This document shows positions 1-6,733 of a stretch of 9,486 nucleotides of DNA, piece by piece. Under the pieces are notes generated by a model, which was given only the letters and a program-made list of their open reading frames with translations, was not told the origin of the DNA and made no database searches. Source of the DNA: a bacterium (GTDB lineage: Bacteria; Vulcanimicrobiota; Vulcanimicrobiia; Vulcanimicrobiales; SCRA01). The position numbers and the translations under genes are program-made. The stretch is from positions 1 through 9,486 of the forward strand of contig JAGWST010000421.1 of the NCBI GenBank assembly GCA_028869325.1. The letters run 5' to 3'. The stretch's first letter is position 1. Every line of letters begins with the position of its first letter.

Positions 1-273
1 CGCCCCGAGGATCGCGCTCTGCCGGTCGCGCAATGCCGCGCCGCACGAGGCAGCGGACCGGCGCTCGCACGGCGCTGGCGCCGCGAGCCGTGCGTGCCGC
101 TGGTGCCTGCTCGCCGGCGGCCTTCGGCCGAGGCCGGCGCGCGCGGCGTGCAGCAGGTGACGGAACCCCAGCGCCTGCCGCCACGAGAGCGGCAGTGCGG
201 CTCGGTCCTCATAGACGAAGCGCGTCACCAGCAGTTGGAGGTCGGAGAGATCGGCGAAGACGGCGTGCTCCAT
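1..273 (-). CDS. Unidentified ORF, 3' end beyond the left edge of the window
   Basis: An open frame of 91 codons starts at the ATG at 273 and runs off the left edge without a stop. It begins MEHAVFADLSDLQLLVTRF. It is the first start codon after an in-frame TAG, and no good Shine-Dalgarno sequence is visible ahead of it. The first 50 or so codons have the G/C-rich third positions and balanced amino-acid mix of a real gene. The later visible part is rich in arginine and alanine, so a sequence error or a chance open frame cannot be excluded. I recognise no family in the visible part. It lies 66 bases downstream of the protease gene on the same strand, so it may be a last member of that operon or a separate unit. 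Confidence 0.5.
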   Translation of the reverse strand, partial: MEHAVFADLSDLQLLVTRFVYEDRAALPLSWRQALGFRHLLHAARAGLGRRPPASRHQRHARLAAPAPCERRSAASCGAALRDRQSAILGA

Positions 274-329
274 GGCGCTATCGTCGCCGATCGATGTTTC
301 CGCACGATGTCCGCGCCGTGAGCGAAGAG

Positions 330-344
330 GCTAGCGAGACTAGC
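330..344. repeat. Small inverted repeat over the protease stop codon
   Basis: GCTAG, a five-base loop CGAGA, then CTAGC form a five-base-pair hairpin. It contains the TAG stop of the aspartyl protease gene (bases 340-342). No T-rich tract follows on the minus strand, so it is at best a weak transcription end. The 66 bases between the protease stop and the next minus-strand start at 273 hold nothing else recognisable. Confidence 0.3.
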
Positions 345-1989
345 GCGGTCGCGGCAGTTGAAGCGGCTCGTACTGCGGGCGAAAGCGGCCGTCGTCGAAA
401 TTCGCGCCGCGTTCCAGATAGATCGCGGCGCCGGGCTCGTCGAAGGTGATGACGAAGTTCCGCAAGATACCCAGGCCGATATTGCCGGCGTCGAAGCGAT
501 CGGCAAAGGCCCCCTGCGCTCCAACCACGATGCCCGTGCGAATGTTGTAGAGCGCGATGCTGCCGAGGCTGAGCTGCGCGAGGGTGGTCCCGCGCAGCGA
601 GAGCGCGCCGCCGATGCCCGTGCCCGTGCGCGACTCGAATCCCACCGGGACCAGACCCGGATGGCGGTCGACGTAGTCTTGGTAGAGCAGCAGCTCCGCC
701 GACGAGCCGGTGTCGATCAGGAAGGGCGCCCCGGGATTACCCGGAATCGCGGCGGCGACCACCGGGATGCGCCGGTCGAGCTCGATCGCCAGCCGCTCCC
801 CCCGCGGCTTGGTGCCGCTGCCGTTCGGCGGCTCGATCTCCAACGTCAGCGCGTGCGGATCGAAGCGCAGCACCGCGGCATCGAAGAACGGAAAGCCCAG
901 CACGCCGTCGGCATCGAGGATACCACCCGTTGCCGCGGAGAAATCCAGCACGCCCACCGTCGGGCCTCGCAAGACGGCTCCACCGACGGAGAGCGCGTCG
1001 ATGCGCGCTAGGCCCAAGCCGCCGACGGCTTTGGCCCCCAGCGCGCTCATGCTCCCCTCCACCCGCAGGTTCAGCTCGCGGGCCACGCGGCTGTCCACCA
1101 CGACCCCCTGCGATCCGGAATCCAAGAGGAACCAGTAGTGGTGCGCGCCGATGGCGACCGGCACTTCGTATCCGCTGCGCCGCAGCCGCATCGGCACGAC
1201 GACGCTCTGCGCCGGCATCTCGAGGTAGCGGGGGCGAGGCTGCGCAAAGAGCGCCGCATCCAGCGGCCGGTTCTCGAACACGCTCTGGATGCTGAACGTC
1301 ACCGCTCGCCCACCTCCGCTGCTCTGCACAGAGCGGTAGGCAGTGGCGTACCCGTCGACCATCCGGTAGTCGAAGAACGTCTCGCGCGCGACGCCGCTAC
1401 CCTCGTCGAACTCGCGGTCGTCGAGCAGATAGCTCTGCGCGTCGATGCAGATCTGCTGGCGGTCACCGTGCGGCGCCTGAACGGCGAAGCGGTAACACGG
1501 GCGCCCCTCGGAAGAGGCTGGTCCAACATAGCTGAGGCTGCCGGGATCGTCGAGGTAGGCGCCCGCCTCGACGAAAGCGGTGGTGGTGGCGCGCGCACGC
1601 AGCACCCCCATCAACTCGCGCACGTCGCCGTTCTCGTCGCTCTCCCACAGATGCTTGCCGTCGCCCACGGTCAGGAAGAGCAGCGGGCCGAGCCGGATCT
1701 CGCTGCGCATCATCGCCCCCTGGCGATACTCGCGGAAGGTTCCGAGCAGGGCGTTGCCCTCGACCGTCCCCAAGATCTCGGTCGTCGCGGGGGGCTTCGC
1801 CGCGCGGTCATGGCGCATCGCGCGCGCGTGCAGCGCCAGGATTCGACTCGGCGAGGGTTCGGAGGATGTCGTCGGCGAGGGTGCGGCGCCGAGCAGCACG
1901 AGCAGTGCGCAGAGCGCGACGGGCGCGAGCGGTGCGCGCCTAGTCGGAGCCCCGATAGCGCTGGTAGGAGTCCAAGACGGCCGCCACAT
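340..1989 (-). CDS. Secreted bilobed aspartyl protease (retropepsin-like)
   Basis: This is a 549-residue protein starting at ATG 1989. That start is favoured because a GGAGAG sequence lies about ten bases upstream and the encoded N-terminus is a plausible signal peptide: RR at residues 17-18, a hydrophobic core at about 21-36, and small residues at 34-38. Residues 45-250 form a domain of unknown function, possibly beta-rich. Two aspartyl protease lobes follow, each with a catalytic motif: DSGS at 290-293 and DTGS at 426-429. Each lobe ends with the family-like GFPFFD (365-370) or GLGILRNF (505-512) stretch followed by a hydrophobic strand. Two motifs in one chain suggest a pepsin-like bilobed enzyme rather than a homodimer. 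Its substrate is unknown and it probably acts outside the cytoplasm. The gene overlaps the preceding transglycosylase gene by 50 bases, so it is probably co-translated with the flagellar operon. No standard flagellar protein corresponds to it. Confidence 0.85.
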   Translation of the reverse strand: MWRPSWTPTSAIGAPTRRAPLAPVALCALLVLLGAAPSPTTSSEPSPSRILALHARAMRHDRAAKPPATTEILGTVEGNALLGTFREYRQGAMMRSEIRLGPLLFLTVGDGKHLWESDENGDVRELMGVLRARATTTAFVEAGAYLDDPGSLSYVGPASSEGRPCYRFAVQAPHGDRQQICIDAQSYLLDDREFDEGSGVARETFFDYRMVDGYATAYRSVQSSGGGRAVTFSIQSVFENRPLDAALFAQPRPRYLEMPAQSVVVPMRLRRSGYEVPVAIGAHHYWFLLDSGSQGVVVDSRVARELNLRVEGSMSALGAKAVGGLGLARIDALSVGGAVLRGPTVGVLDFSAATGGILDADGVLGFPFFDAAVLRFDPHALTLEIEPPNGSGTKPRGERLAIELDRRIPVVAAAIPGNPGAPFLIDTGSSAELLLYQDYVDRHPGLVPVGFESRTGTGIGGALSLRGTTLAQLSLGSIALYNIRTGIVVGAQGAFADRFDAGNIGLGILRNFVITFDEPGAAIYLERGANFDDGRFRPQYEPLQLPRPR

Positions 1990-2542
1990 ACCGCTGCGTC
2001 TCTCCGTACGGGGGAACTCCGCCATACTTCTCCACCGCCCCCGGCCCCGCATTGTACGCGGCCACCGCCAGCGAGACGTCGCCGCTGAAGCGATCGAGCA
2101 AGCCGCGGAGGTAACGCACGCCGCCGGCGATATTCTGGGCGGGATCGTAGGCATCGGAGACCCCGAGCGAGGCGGCGGTCCCGGGCATCAGCTGCATCAG
2201 GCCCATCGCCCCGACCTTGGAGGTCGCTGCGGGATTGAAGCCCGACTCGTTCGCGATGACGGCATTCACCAGTGCCGGGTCGACGTTCCAACGCGCGGAG
2301 CTCGACGCGACCAAGCCGGCGTATGCCGAGCGGTCAGCCGGGTAGAACGCTCCAACCGTGCGCCCGCCGAATTGCGGCGCGCCGTTTGCCGCACCCTCCA
2401 GCTCGCGTTGCAGGAGATCGGAGAACGACGTGAGGCCTCCGCCCGGCGCTGCGACCGCCGGCGCGGGGGACGGCGCGTCCGGCACGCCGGTGATCTGAGC
2501 GATGCGGCTCAGACAGGAGTCGATATCGCCAAAGATGCTCAC
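1940..2542 (-). CDS. SLT-type lytic transglycosylase in the flagellar operon
   Basis: This 200-residue protein should cleave the glycan strand of peptidoglycan between MurNAc and GlcNAc. The C-terminal half, from about residue 74, is a family-1 (Slt/MltE-like) transglycosylase domain. It has catalytic Glu99 in the ANESGFNP motif, GAMGLMQLMPGTA at 111-123, and AYNAGPGAV at 162-170. The start is GTG 2542, overlapping the fliI stop as GTGA, with AAGGGAG just upstream. A longer frame exists in the same register but would lie inside fliI and its extra sequence is arginine-rich nonsense. The first 70 residues show no signal peptide and no transmembrane segment. Export through the flagellar secretion apparatus is therefore plausible, as for the rod hydrolase FlgJ (inference). 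It occupies the place normally held by fliJ. The likely role is opening the cell wall for the rod. The enzyme class is well supported; the flagellar role rests on context. Confidence 0.93.
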   Translation of the reverse strand: MSIFGDIDSCLSRIAQITGVPDAPSPAPAVAAPGGGLTSFSDLLQRELEGAANGAPQFGGRTVGAFYPADRSAYAGLVASSSARWNVDPALVNAVIANESGFNPAATSKVGAMGLMQLMPGTAASLGVSDAYDPAQNIAGGVRYLRGLLDRFSGDVSLAVAAYNAGPGAVEKYGGVPPYGETQRYVAAVLDSYQRYRGSD

Positions 2543-3816
2543 AGGTCTCCCTTCTCGCTTCGGCAGAGTCCGCCGGCGAGTTGAGCCAGGACCGCGAGCG
2601 TTTGGTCGGGCGAGGACGGCTCGCCATCCTGACGCAGGAAGGCCTCGATGCCCTCTTCTGCGGCCACGGCGGCATCGAGCAGCCCATCGGCTCCGCGCCG
2701 ATAGGCCCCCACGGCGCGCAGATCGCGCGCCTCTTCCAGCGCCGCCAGCGCACGGCGCAGCACGGCGGCGTCCGCGCGGTGCCTCGGTGAGGCGACCGCC
2801 GAGAAGAGGCGGCTGCACGACGCCCGGGGGTCGAGCGCGGGGAAGCGCCCGCTCTCGGCCACCCGGCGCGAGAGAATCAGGTGGCCGTCCAACAATGCGC
2901 GCGCGGCGTCGGCGACCGGCTCGCGCTCGTCGTCGCCCTCCACCAACACGCTGCAAATGGCCGTGATCGCCCCCTCCGCACCGGCGCCGGCGCGCTCTAG
3001 CAACCGCCCCAGCGCTGCGAAGGCCGATGGCGGATAGCCGCGCAGAGCCGTGGTCTCGCCGTTCGTGGCCGCCAGCTCGCGCAGGGCCGCGCAGTAGCGC
3101 GCCAGCGAGTCGACGACGAGCAAGACGTGCAGTCCCAGCGCGCGCAGGTACTCCGCCTGCGCCATGGCCGTCAGCGGAGCGCGCGCGCGAACGGCGGCCG
3201 GTGCGTCGGCGGTCGCGCAGATGATGGCGGTACGCCCGCGCGCATCGCCGAGCGCCTCCTGCCAGCCCGCGATCTCGCGGCCACGCTCGCCGATCAGGGC
3301 AACCACCAGGGCGTCCGCGCGCGCGTTAGCCGCGATCGTCTGCAGCAGCGTCGACTTCCCAACACCGGCCCCGCCGAAGATGCCGATCCGCTGCCCGCGC
3401 GCGAGCGTCGCCAAGGCGTCGATCGCACGCACGCCCGTCCAGCACGGCGAGTCCGCGGTCCCCGCAACCAAGCGCCGTGAAGCCGCCGGCTCCATCGGCA
3501 GCGCCGGACCGTGCAGCTCCTCGCCCCCGTCCAGCGCGCGGCCGTGCGCGTCGAGTACGCGCCCCAGTGCCGTCATGCCGAGCCTCACGCTGGGCGCATC
3601 GGTGTCGACGTAGACCACATCGCCGGCGGCGACGCCCGCGGCGTCGTCGAGCGGGGCGATGCGCACGCGCGTCCCTCGCATCGCCGTCACAAGGCCGCAA
3701 CGCCTTCCGCCGCGAGTTTGGATCTCAACGGCTGCGCCGACGATTGCGTGCGGCACCTCCGCCTCGAGCGCACCCGCGCCGGCGGCCGCTACGGAGCCGC
3801 GCGCCCGCGCGATCAC
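2539..3816 (-). CDS. fliI: Flagellum-specific ATPase FliI
   Basis: This is a 425-residue F1-ATPase-like motor of the flagellar type III export apparatus. It unfolds and delivers substrates at the cytoplasmic face of the MS ring. The N-terminal beta-barrel region spans about residues 1-90. The Walker A motif GGAGVGKST is at 148-156. GERGRE at 176-181 carries the presumed catalytic Glu177. The Walker B strand VLLVVDSLARY at 231-241 ends with Asp236. The family block RGYPPSAFAALGRLLERAG is at 259-277, and ESGRFPALDPRASCSR at 321-336 matches the usual YPAIDxxxSxSR block. Length is slightly below the usual 430-450. The GTG start at 3816 overlaps the fliH stop as GTGA, and the fliI stop overlaps the next gene's GTG in the same way. 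A SctN-type injectisome ATPase is the alternative, but the flgB, flgC, fliE and fliF neighbours decide for FliI. Confidence 0.96.
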   Translation of the reverse strand: MIARARGSVAAAGAGALEAEVPHAIVGAAVEIQTRGGRRCGLVTAMRGTRVRIAPLDDAAGVAAGDVVYVDTDAPSVRLGMTALGRVLDAHGRALDGGEELHGPALPMEPAASRRLVAGTADSPCWTGVRAIDALATLARGQRIGIFGGAGVGKSTLLQTIAANARADALVVALIGERGREIAGWQEALGDARGRTAIICATADAPAAVRARAPLTAMAQAEYLRALGLHVLLVVDSLARYCAALRELAATNGETTALRGYPPSAFAALGRLLERAGAGAEGAITAICSVLVEGDDEREPVADAARALLDGHLILSRRVAESGRFPALDPRASCSRLFSAVASPRHRADAAVLRRALAALEEARDLRAVGAYRRGADGLLDAAVAAEEGIEAFLRQDGEPSSPDQTLAVLAQLAGGLCRSEKGDL

Positions 3817-4343
3817 GCCACACCCGCGCAGGCAGCCAAGAGCGTCTGCAGCCGCAGCGCGAGCGTGCTCTCGAGCGCCCCCGAGCGGAGGTCGAGGGCG
3901 ACATCTCCGCCCAGCAGCTTCGCGTCGATCCTCAATGCCAAGCCGTGCTCAGCCGCAAGCGCCCGTAGCGCGGCGGCATCCTCCGGCGCGGCGCGCAGCG
4001 CGAGCGCCGCCTCATCGCCGCGGTGCTCCAGCAGCTCCTGCGCAAGAGAGGCAACGTCCGCCGGCTCCAGGCGCAGCTCGCGGGCGAGGACACGCGCGGC
4101 GAGATCGGTGCAGATCGTCTGCAGCCGCTGCGCAAACGCTTCGCGCAGAGCGGCCCGGAAGCGCAATGCCTCGCCGGCGACCGCCATCGACTCCCGCGAC
4201 TCCGGCGAGATCGTCGCGACCTGTTCGGCCGGCGGGATCTCCTCGGCCTCGACGCGGCACGGCTCGAGCGCGAAAGGGCGAAAGTCCTCACCCGGCCCGA
4301 GCGCCGGCGGCGCCGCGCCGATGCCTCTACGAATACTTGCCAA
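3813..4343 (-). CDS. fliH: Flagellar export regulator FliH
   Basis: This 176-residue protein resembles FliH, the peripheral-stalk-like dimer that binds and restrains FliI and tethers it to the C ring. Residues 1-50 are a low-complexity N-terminus containing FRPFALEP, similar to the RP-containing N-terminal stretch of many FliH proteins. Residues 50-105 are a charged helical region (ALRFRAALREAFAQRL). Residues 105-176 match the FliH/vacuolar ATPase subunit E C-terminal fold, ending with GGDVALDLRSGALESTLALR. The start is inferred to be TTG 4343. It has GGAG at 4351-4354 with a seven-base spacer and gives a 17-base overlap with fliF. Upstream ATG codons in this frame lie deep inside fliF and give arginine-rich sequence. 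The N-terminal tryptophans that anchor Salmonella FliH are not present. FliH usually follows fliG, but here it follows fliF directly. Confidence 0.85.
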   Translation of the reverse strand: MASIRRGIGAAPPALGPGEDFRPFALEPCRVEAEEIPPAEQVATISPESRESMAVAGEALRFRAALREAFAQRLQTICTDLAARVLARELRLEPADVASLAQELLEHRGDEAALALRAAPEDAAALRALAAEHGLALRIDAKLLGGDVALDLRSGALESTLALRLQTLLAACAGVA

Positions 4344-5805
4344 TGATTCGCTCCAACGAGGGGATGGCCTCGGCGCGGGCGGTGGCCATACGGCGGACGA
4401 TCCGCTCGCGCTCTTCGGCCGGGTAGAGATCGAGCACGGCCACCGCGGTGGACGCCGGAAGCGCGGAGATGACGGCTGCCGCCGCGTGCGGCGGCTCGAC
4501 GTCGAGCGCGGCGCGCAGGCGCTGCGCCTCCGCGAGCGCCGGCGGCCTCTGCTCCACGGCGCGCCGCAAGGCCATGCCGTGCAGCACCGAGAGGCCCGCG
4601 CGCGCCACCGGCAACGCGGCCCACGCGGCGGCGGCGAGACCCAGGCCGAGGAAGAGCGCCGGTAACGAGGCCACCGCCAGCAGCGCCAACGGCGACCGCG
4701 GCGGAGTGCCCGGCGGCCGCGCGAAGGCCATCGCTTCGACGCGAACCTCGTCGCCGCGGCGCACGTCGATGCCTGCTGCCGCCTCGACCAGCGCGCGAAT
4801 CTTCGAGAGATCGCCGCCACGAGAGCGGTCGACGAAGACCGCCACCGAGAGGCGCCGCAGGCGCCCCGCCGGAAGGGTCGCGTGCTCTTCGCGCTCTACG
4901 CTGCCGTCCTCCACGGCGCTGCGCCCGCCGCGATAGGAGCCCTGCCCTCCGTGATACTCCTCCTGCGTGCTCTCGCTGCGCAGCGCCCCGCCTGCCGGCA
5001 GCACGCGGCGCTGCACGATCTCGCGCGCATCGTCGTCGCGCACGACGTGCAGCCGCACGATGGTGGTGCCGGCCCCTTCGACCTGATCCAGCGCGCTCTG
5101 CAACTGCGCGCGCAGGCCGTCCTGATCGATGCTCGACGCGGCGCCGTCGAAGGCGCTGCCGCGGTCGTCGAGCACGTGTACGCGTTCCGACGCGAGACCG
5201 GCGACGGAGGCAGCGACAAAGTCCCGCACGGCCCGCACGCGCCGCTCGTCGAGCCGCTCGCCGCTGCGCAGGGAGAGCCGTACGCTCGCCGTGGTCGGCG
5301 TCGGGGACTCATCAGCGAACGTACCGTCGTGTCCGGGGGCGACGATGACGCGCGCGTCGGTCACGCCATCCAAGGTGCGCAGCCCCTGCGCAATCTCGCC
5401 CTCCAATCCGGCGCGCTGGCGGACCTCGAGCACGCGCTCGGGCACCAGGGGTCCAGCATCGGCGAGCGCGTCGAGGGTATCCGGCAGCGGCCGGTGGGGC
5501 ACCCCCGCGAGGGAGAGGTGCAGCAGCGTCGCTTGGCGCAGCGCGCGCGGGACCTCGATGCCCTGCCCGCTGACACGAAACGGGATGCCCCAGGCGGCAA
5601 GGCGATCGCCGACCTCCGCGACTTGCGGGGGGCGCAGCGGCGCGGCGAAGAGCGGCACGCTGGTGTCGCGTGTGGCAAAAGCCATCGCGGCGGCGGCGAC
5701 CGCGCACAGCGCGGCCGCGCAGACGAGCAGGCCGCGTACTCGAGACGGCCAGCCCTGCCAAAGCTGCAGCGCGGCATGGAGCCGCGCAGGGGCGCTCGCC
5801 GTCAT
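4327..5805 (-). CDS. fliF: Flagellar MS-ring protein FliF with a FliG-middle-domain-like tail
   Basis: This is a 492-residue MS-ring subunit, shorter than the usual 530-570. A first transmembrane segment lies at about 24-44. It is followed by the first ring-building domain (46-105) with the family pattern PLFAAPLRPPQVAEVGDRLAA then GIPFRV, and LAGVPHRPLP at 99-108. The second ring domain is at about 125-215, and the third at about 245-365 with a short glycine-rich collar insert near 270-300. A second transmembrane segment is at about 372-400. In ordinary FliF the cytoplasmic tail ends in helices that bind the FliG N-domain. Here residues 424-490 (EPPHAAAAVISALPASTAVA, then LDLYPAEERERIVRRMAT) read like a FliG middle domain. 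The ATG start directly abuts the fliE stop and has AGG five bases upstream. The FliF identity is firm; the tail assignment is from pattern alone. Confidence 0.93.
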   Translation of the reverse strand: MTASAPARLHAALQLWQGWPSRVRGLLVCAAALCAVAAAAMAFATRDTSVPLFAAPLRPPQVAEVGDRLAAWGIPFRVSGQGIEVPRALRQATLLHLSLAGVPHRPLPDTLDALADAGPLVPERVLEVRQRAGLEGEIAQGLRTLDGVTDARVIVAPGHDGTFADESPTPTTASVRLSLRSGERLDERRVRAVRDFVAASVAGLASERVHVLDDRGSAFDGAASSIDQDGLRAQLQSALDQVEGAGTTIVRLHVVRDDDAREIVQRRVLPAGGALRSESTQEEYHGGQGSYRGGRSAVEDGSVEREEHATLPAGRLRRLSVAVFVDRSRGGDLSKIRALVEAAAGIDVRRGDEVRVEAMAFARPPGTPPRSPLALLAVASLPALFLGLGLAAAAWAALPVARAGLSVLHGMALRRAVEQRPPALAEAQRLRAALDVEPPHAAAAVISALPASTAVAVLDLYPAEERERIVRRMATARAEAIPSLERIIGKYS

Positions 5806-6117
5806 CTAAACCTGCATCTGCGAGATGCTGGAGAGCGCGCGGGCAACGTGGTCGACGACCGCGGCCGCGACGGCGACCGCGGCGTCGGCCTGAGCGCGCG
5901 CGATCGCCGCGGCCTGGATCGATCCGCGCCCAGCGACCATCGCCCGTTCGGCTCCGTCGGCGTGGCGCAGGCTCCCGGCAACTCCATCGACGGCGCTCGC
6001 GAGGGCGCGGGCGAAGTCGTCCTCGTGCGCAGCGGGCTCCAGGGGCGCCCCCAGCGGCCGGGCTAGCGGCACCGCTGCAGGCAGCGGCGCGTCCGGAACG
6101 AGCGGCTGGACGGTCAT
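5806..6117 (-). CDS. fliE: Flagellar hook-basal body protein FliE
   Basis: This is a 103-residue FliE, the small adaptor joining the MS ring to the proximal rod, exported by the flagellar apparatus. After a proline- and alanine-rich N-terminus (1-30) comes the family helix EDDFARALASAVDGVAGSL (32-50). The paired C-terminal helices follow: IQAAAIARAQADAAVAVAAA at 67-86, then VVDHVARALSSISQMQV at 87-103, matching the usual VRNKLVDAYQEIMRMQI ending. Length is typical (100-110). The ATG start at 6117 overlaps the flgC stop as ATGA, and the TAG stop is followed at once by the fliF ATG. Helix composition is unusually rich in alanine, consistent with the GC-rich genome. Confidence 0.88.
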   Translation of the reverse strand: MTVQPLVPDAPLPAAVPLARPLGAPLEPAAHEDDFARALASAVDGVAGSLRHADGAERAMVAGRGSIQAAAIARAQADAAVAVAAAVVDHVARALSSISQMQV

Positions 6118-6518
6118 GGACGCTCGACCTCGAGCGCGTGCGAGATGCCGGACTTGACCACATCGAGCACGGCGGCGTCCGACTCGTAGCCGCGCTCCGC
6201 GCCCAGCATGGCGACCATCTCGGAGACGGTGTCGACCGGCGAGACGGCGACGTAGCCGCGGTGGACGCCGCCGCGCTCCGCACGAGGGCTACCGGGATCG
6301 AAGCGCCAGCGCGCGTCTTGGCGCGAGAGGCGCACGCGCGCGTGCAGCTCCGCTCCGAAAGGACCATCCACGAGCGAGAGCTCCGCAACTTTTCGGCGAT
6401 AGACGCCGTGCGGCGTCCATGCATCGGCGCTGGCGATGTTCTCCGCCGCGACGGCGAGCGCCGTGTGCTGTGCTTCCATACCGCTGCCGGCCAGATGGAA
6501 GAGATCGAACTCGCTCAC
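6114..6518 (-). CDS. flgC: Flagellar proximal rod protein FlgC
   Basis: This 134-residue protein carries the FlgC pattern end to end and forms part of the proximal rod. The N-terminal D0 helix reads LAGSGMEAQHTALAVAAENI (9-28). The rod-family motif AENIASADAWTP stands where ANNIANANTP is usual, and is followed by YRRKVAEL (40-47). The C-terminal block GYVAVSPVDTVSEMVAMLGA (88-107), then ERGYESDAAVLDVVKSGISH (108-127), matches the usual GYVxxPNVNxVEEMVxMxxAxRxYEAN helix. The GTG 6518 start overlaps the flgB-like stop as GTGA. A longer open frame upstream in the same register runs into flgB and the divergent cyclase gene and is rejected. Length is normal for the family (about 135-150). Confidence 0.93.
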   Translation of the reverse strand: MSEFDLFHLAGSGMEAQHTALAVAAENIASADAWTPHGVYRRKVAELSLVDGPFGAELHARVRLSRQDARWRFDPGSPRAERGGVHRGYVAVSPVDTVSEMVAMLGAERGYESDAAVLDVVKSGISHALEVERP

Positions 6519-6733
6519 GAGCGCGCCGCCGTCTTGGCCTCGCCGAGCCGCGCGCGCATCGCAGCGAGGACCGCCTGCGCGAAGAGCGCGTTCTGCGCCA
6601 GCTTGGCTAGCGCCGCGTCGCGCCCCGTTCCACCGGGGAGACCGCCCGCGACTACCGCTCGCGCAAGGTCGTCGCGGCGCACGAGCGCGCCGTCGGCAGC
6701 TTGGAGCAACTGGGGCGATCCGATGCAATCCAT
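6515..6733 (-). CDS. flgB: Miniature FlgB-like rod protein
   Basis: This 72-residue ORF sits at the flgB position and resembles FlgB stripped to its two end helices. Residues 4-28 (IGSPQLLQAADGALVRRDDL, then ARAVV) align with the N-terminal D0 helix, and GGLPGG at 30-35 stands near where NIANxDTPGYK should be. Residues 38-70 (RDAALAKLAQNALFAQAVLA, then AMRARLGEAKTAA) match the FlgB C-terminal helix, usually EMAKLAENQLxYQAxxxxLxxKxxxLRTAI. The 60 or so residues of the usual middle are absent; FlgB is normally about 110-140 long. The ATG at 6733 has AGGA seven bases upstream and an in-frame TAG four codons before it, so no N-terminal extension is possible. The gene overlaps flgC by four bases. 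The open frame and tight coupling argue for a functional short protein rather than a pseudogene. Confidence 0.7.
   Translation of the reverse strand: MDCIGSPQLLQAADGALVRRDDLARAVVAGGLPGGTGRDAALAKLAQNALFAQAVLAAMRARLGEAKTAARS

Noticed and set aside
118..130. CGGCC-TTC-GGCCG hairpin near the left edge
   Set aside because: It is a short GC-rich palindrome inside an open frame, with no T-tract and no second copy. It is expected by chance at this composition.
33..449. Plus-strand open frame of 138 codons
   Set aside because: It is extremely arginine-rich, matches no family, and lies antisense to the protease 3' end and the left-edge ORF. This is typical of a shadow frame in GC-rich DNA.
1138..2088. 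Long plus-strand open frame opposite the protease
   Set aside because: It is antisense to a gene with clear aspartyl protease motifs and has no domain pattern of its own.
340..2154. 604-codon version of the protease
   Set aside because: The extra residues overlap the transglycosylase domain, and the signal peptide begins only after ATG 1989.
1940..2956. Extended 338-codon version of the transglycosylase
   Set aside because: The extra N-terminus lies wholly inside fliI and is arginine-rich. GTG 2542 with its ribosome-binding site and GTGA overlap is the better start.
2539..5805. Non-flagellar injectisome (SctJ, SctL, SctN)
   Set aside because: FliF has two transmembrane segments and a third ring domain, and it is preceded by FlgC and FliE, which injectisomes lack in this form.
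3511..6066. Long plus-strand open frames opposite fliI, fliH, fliF and fliE
   Set aside because: They are mirror frames of well-identified flagellar genes. Their sequence is rich in Arg, Ala, His and Gln with no recognisable motifs.
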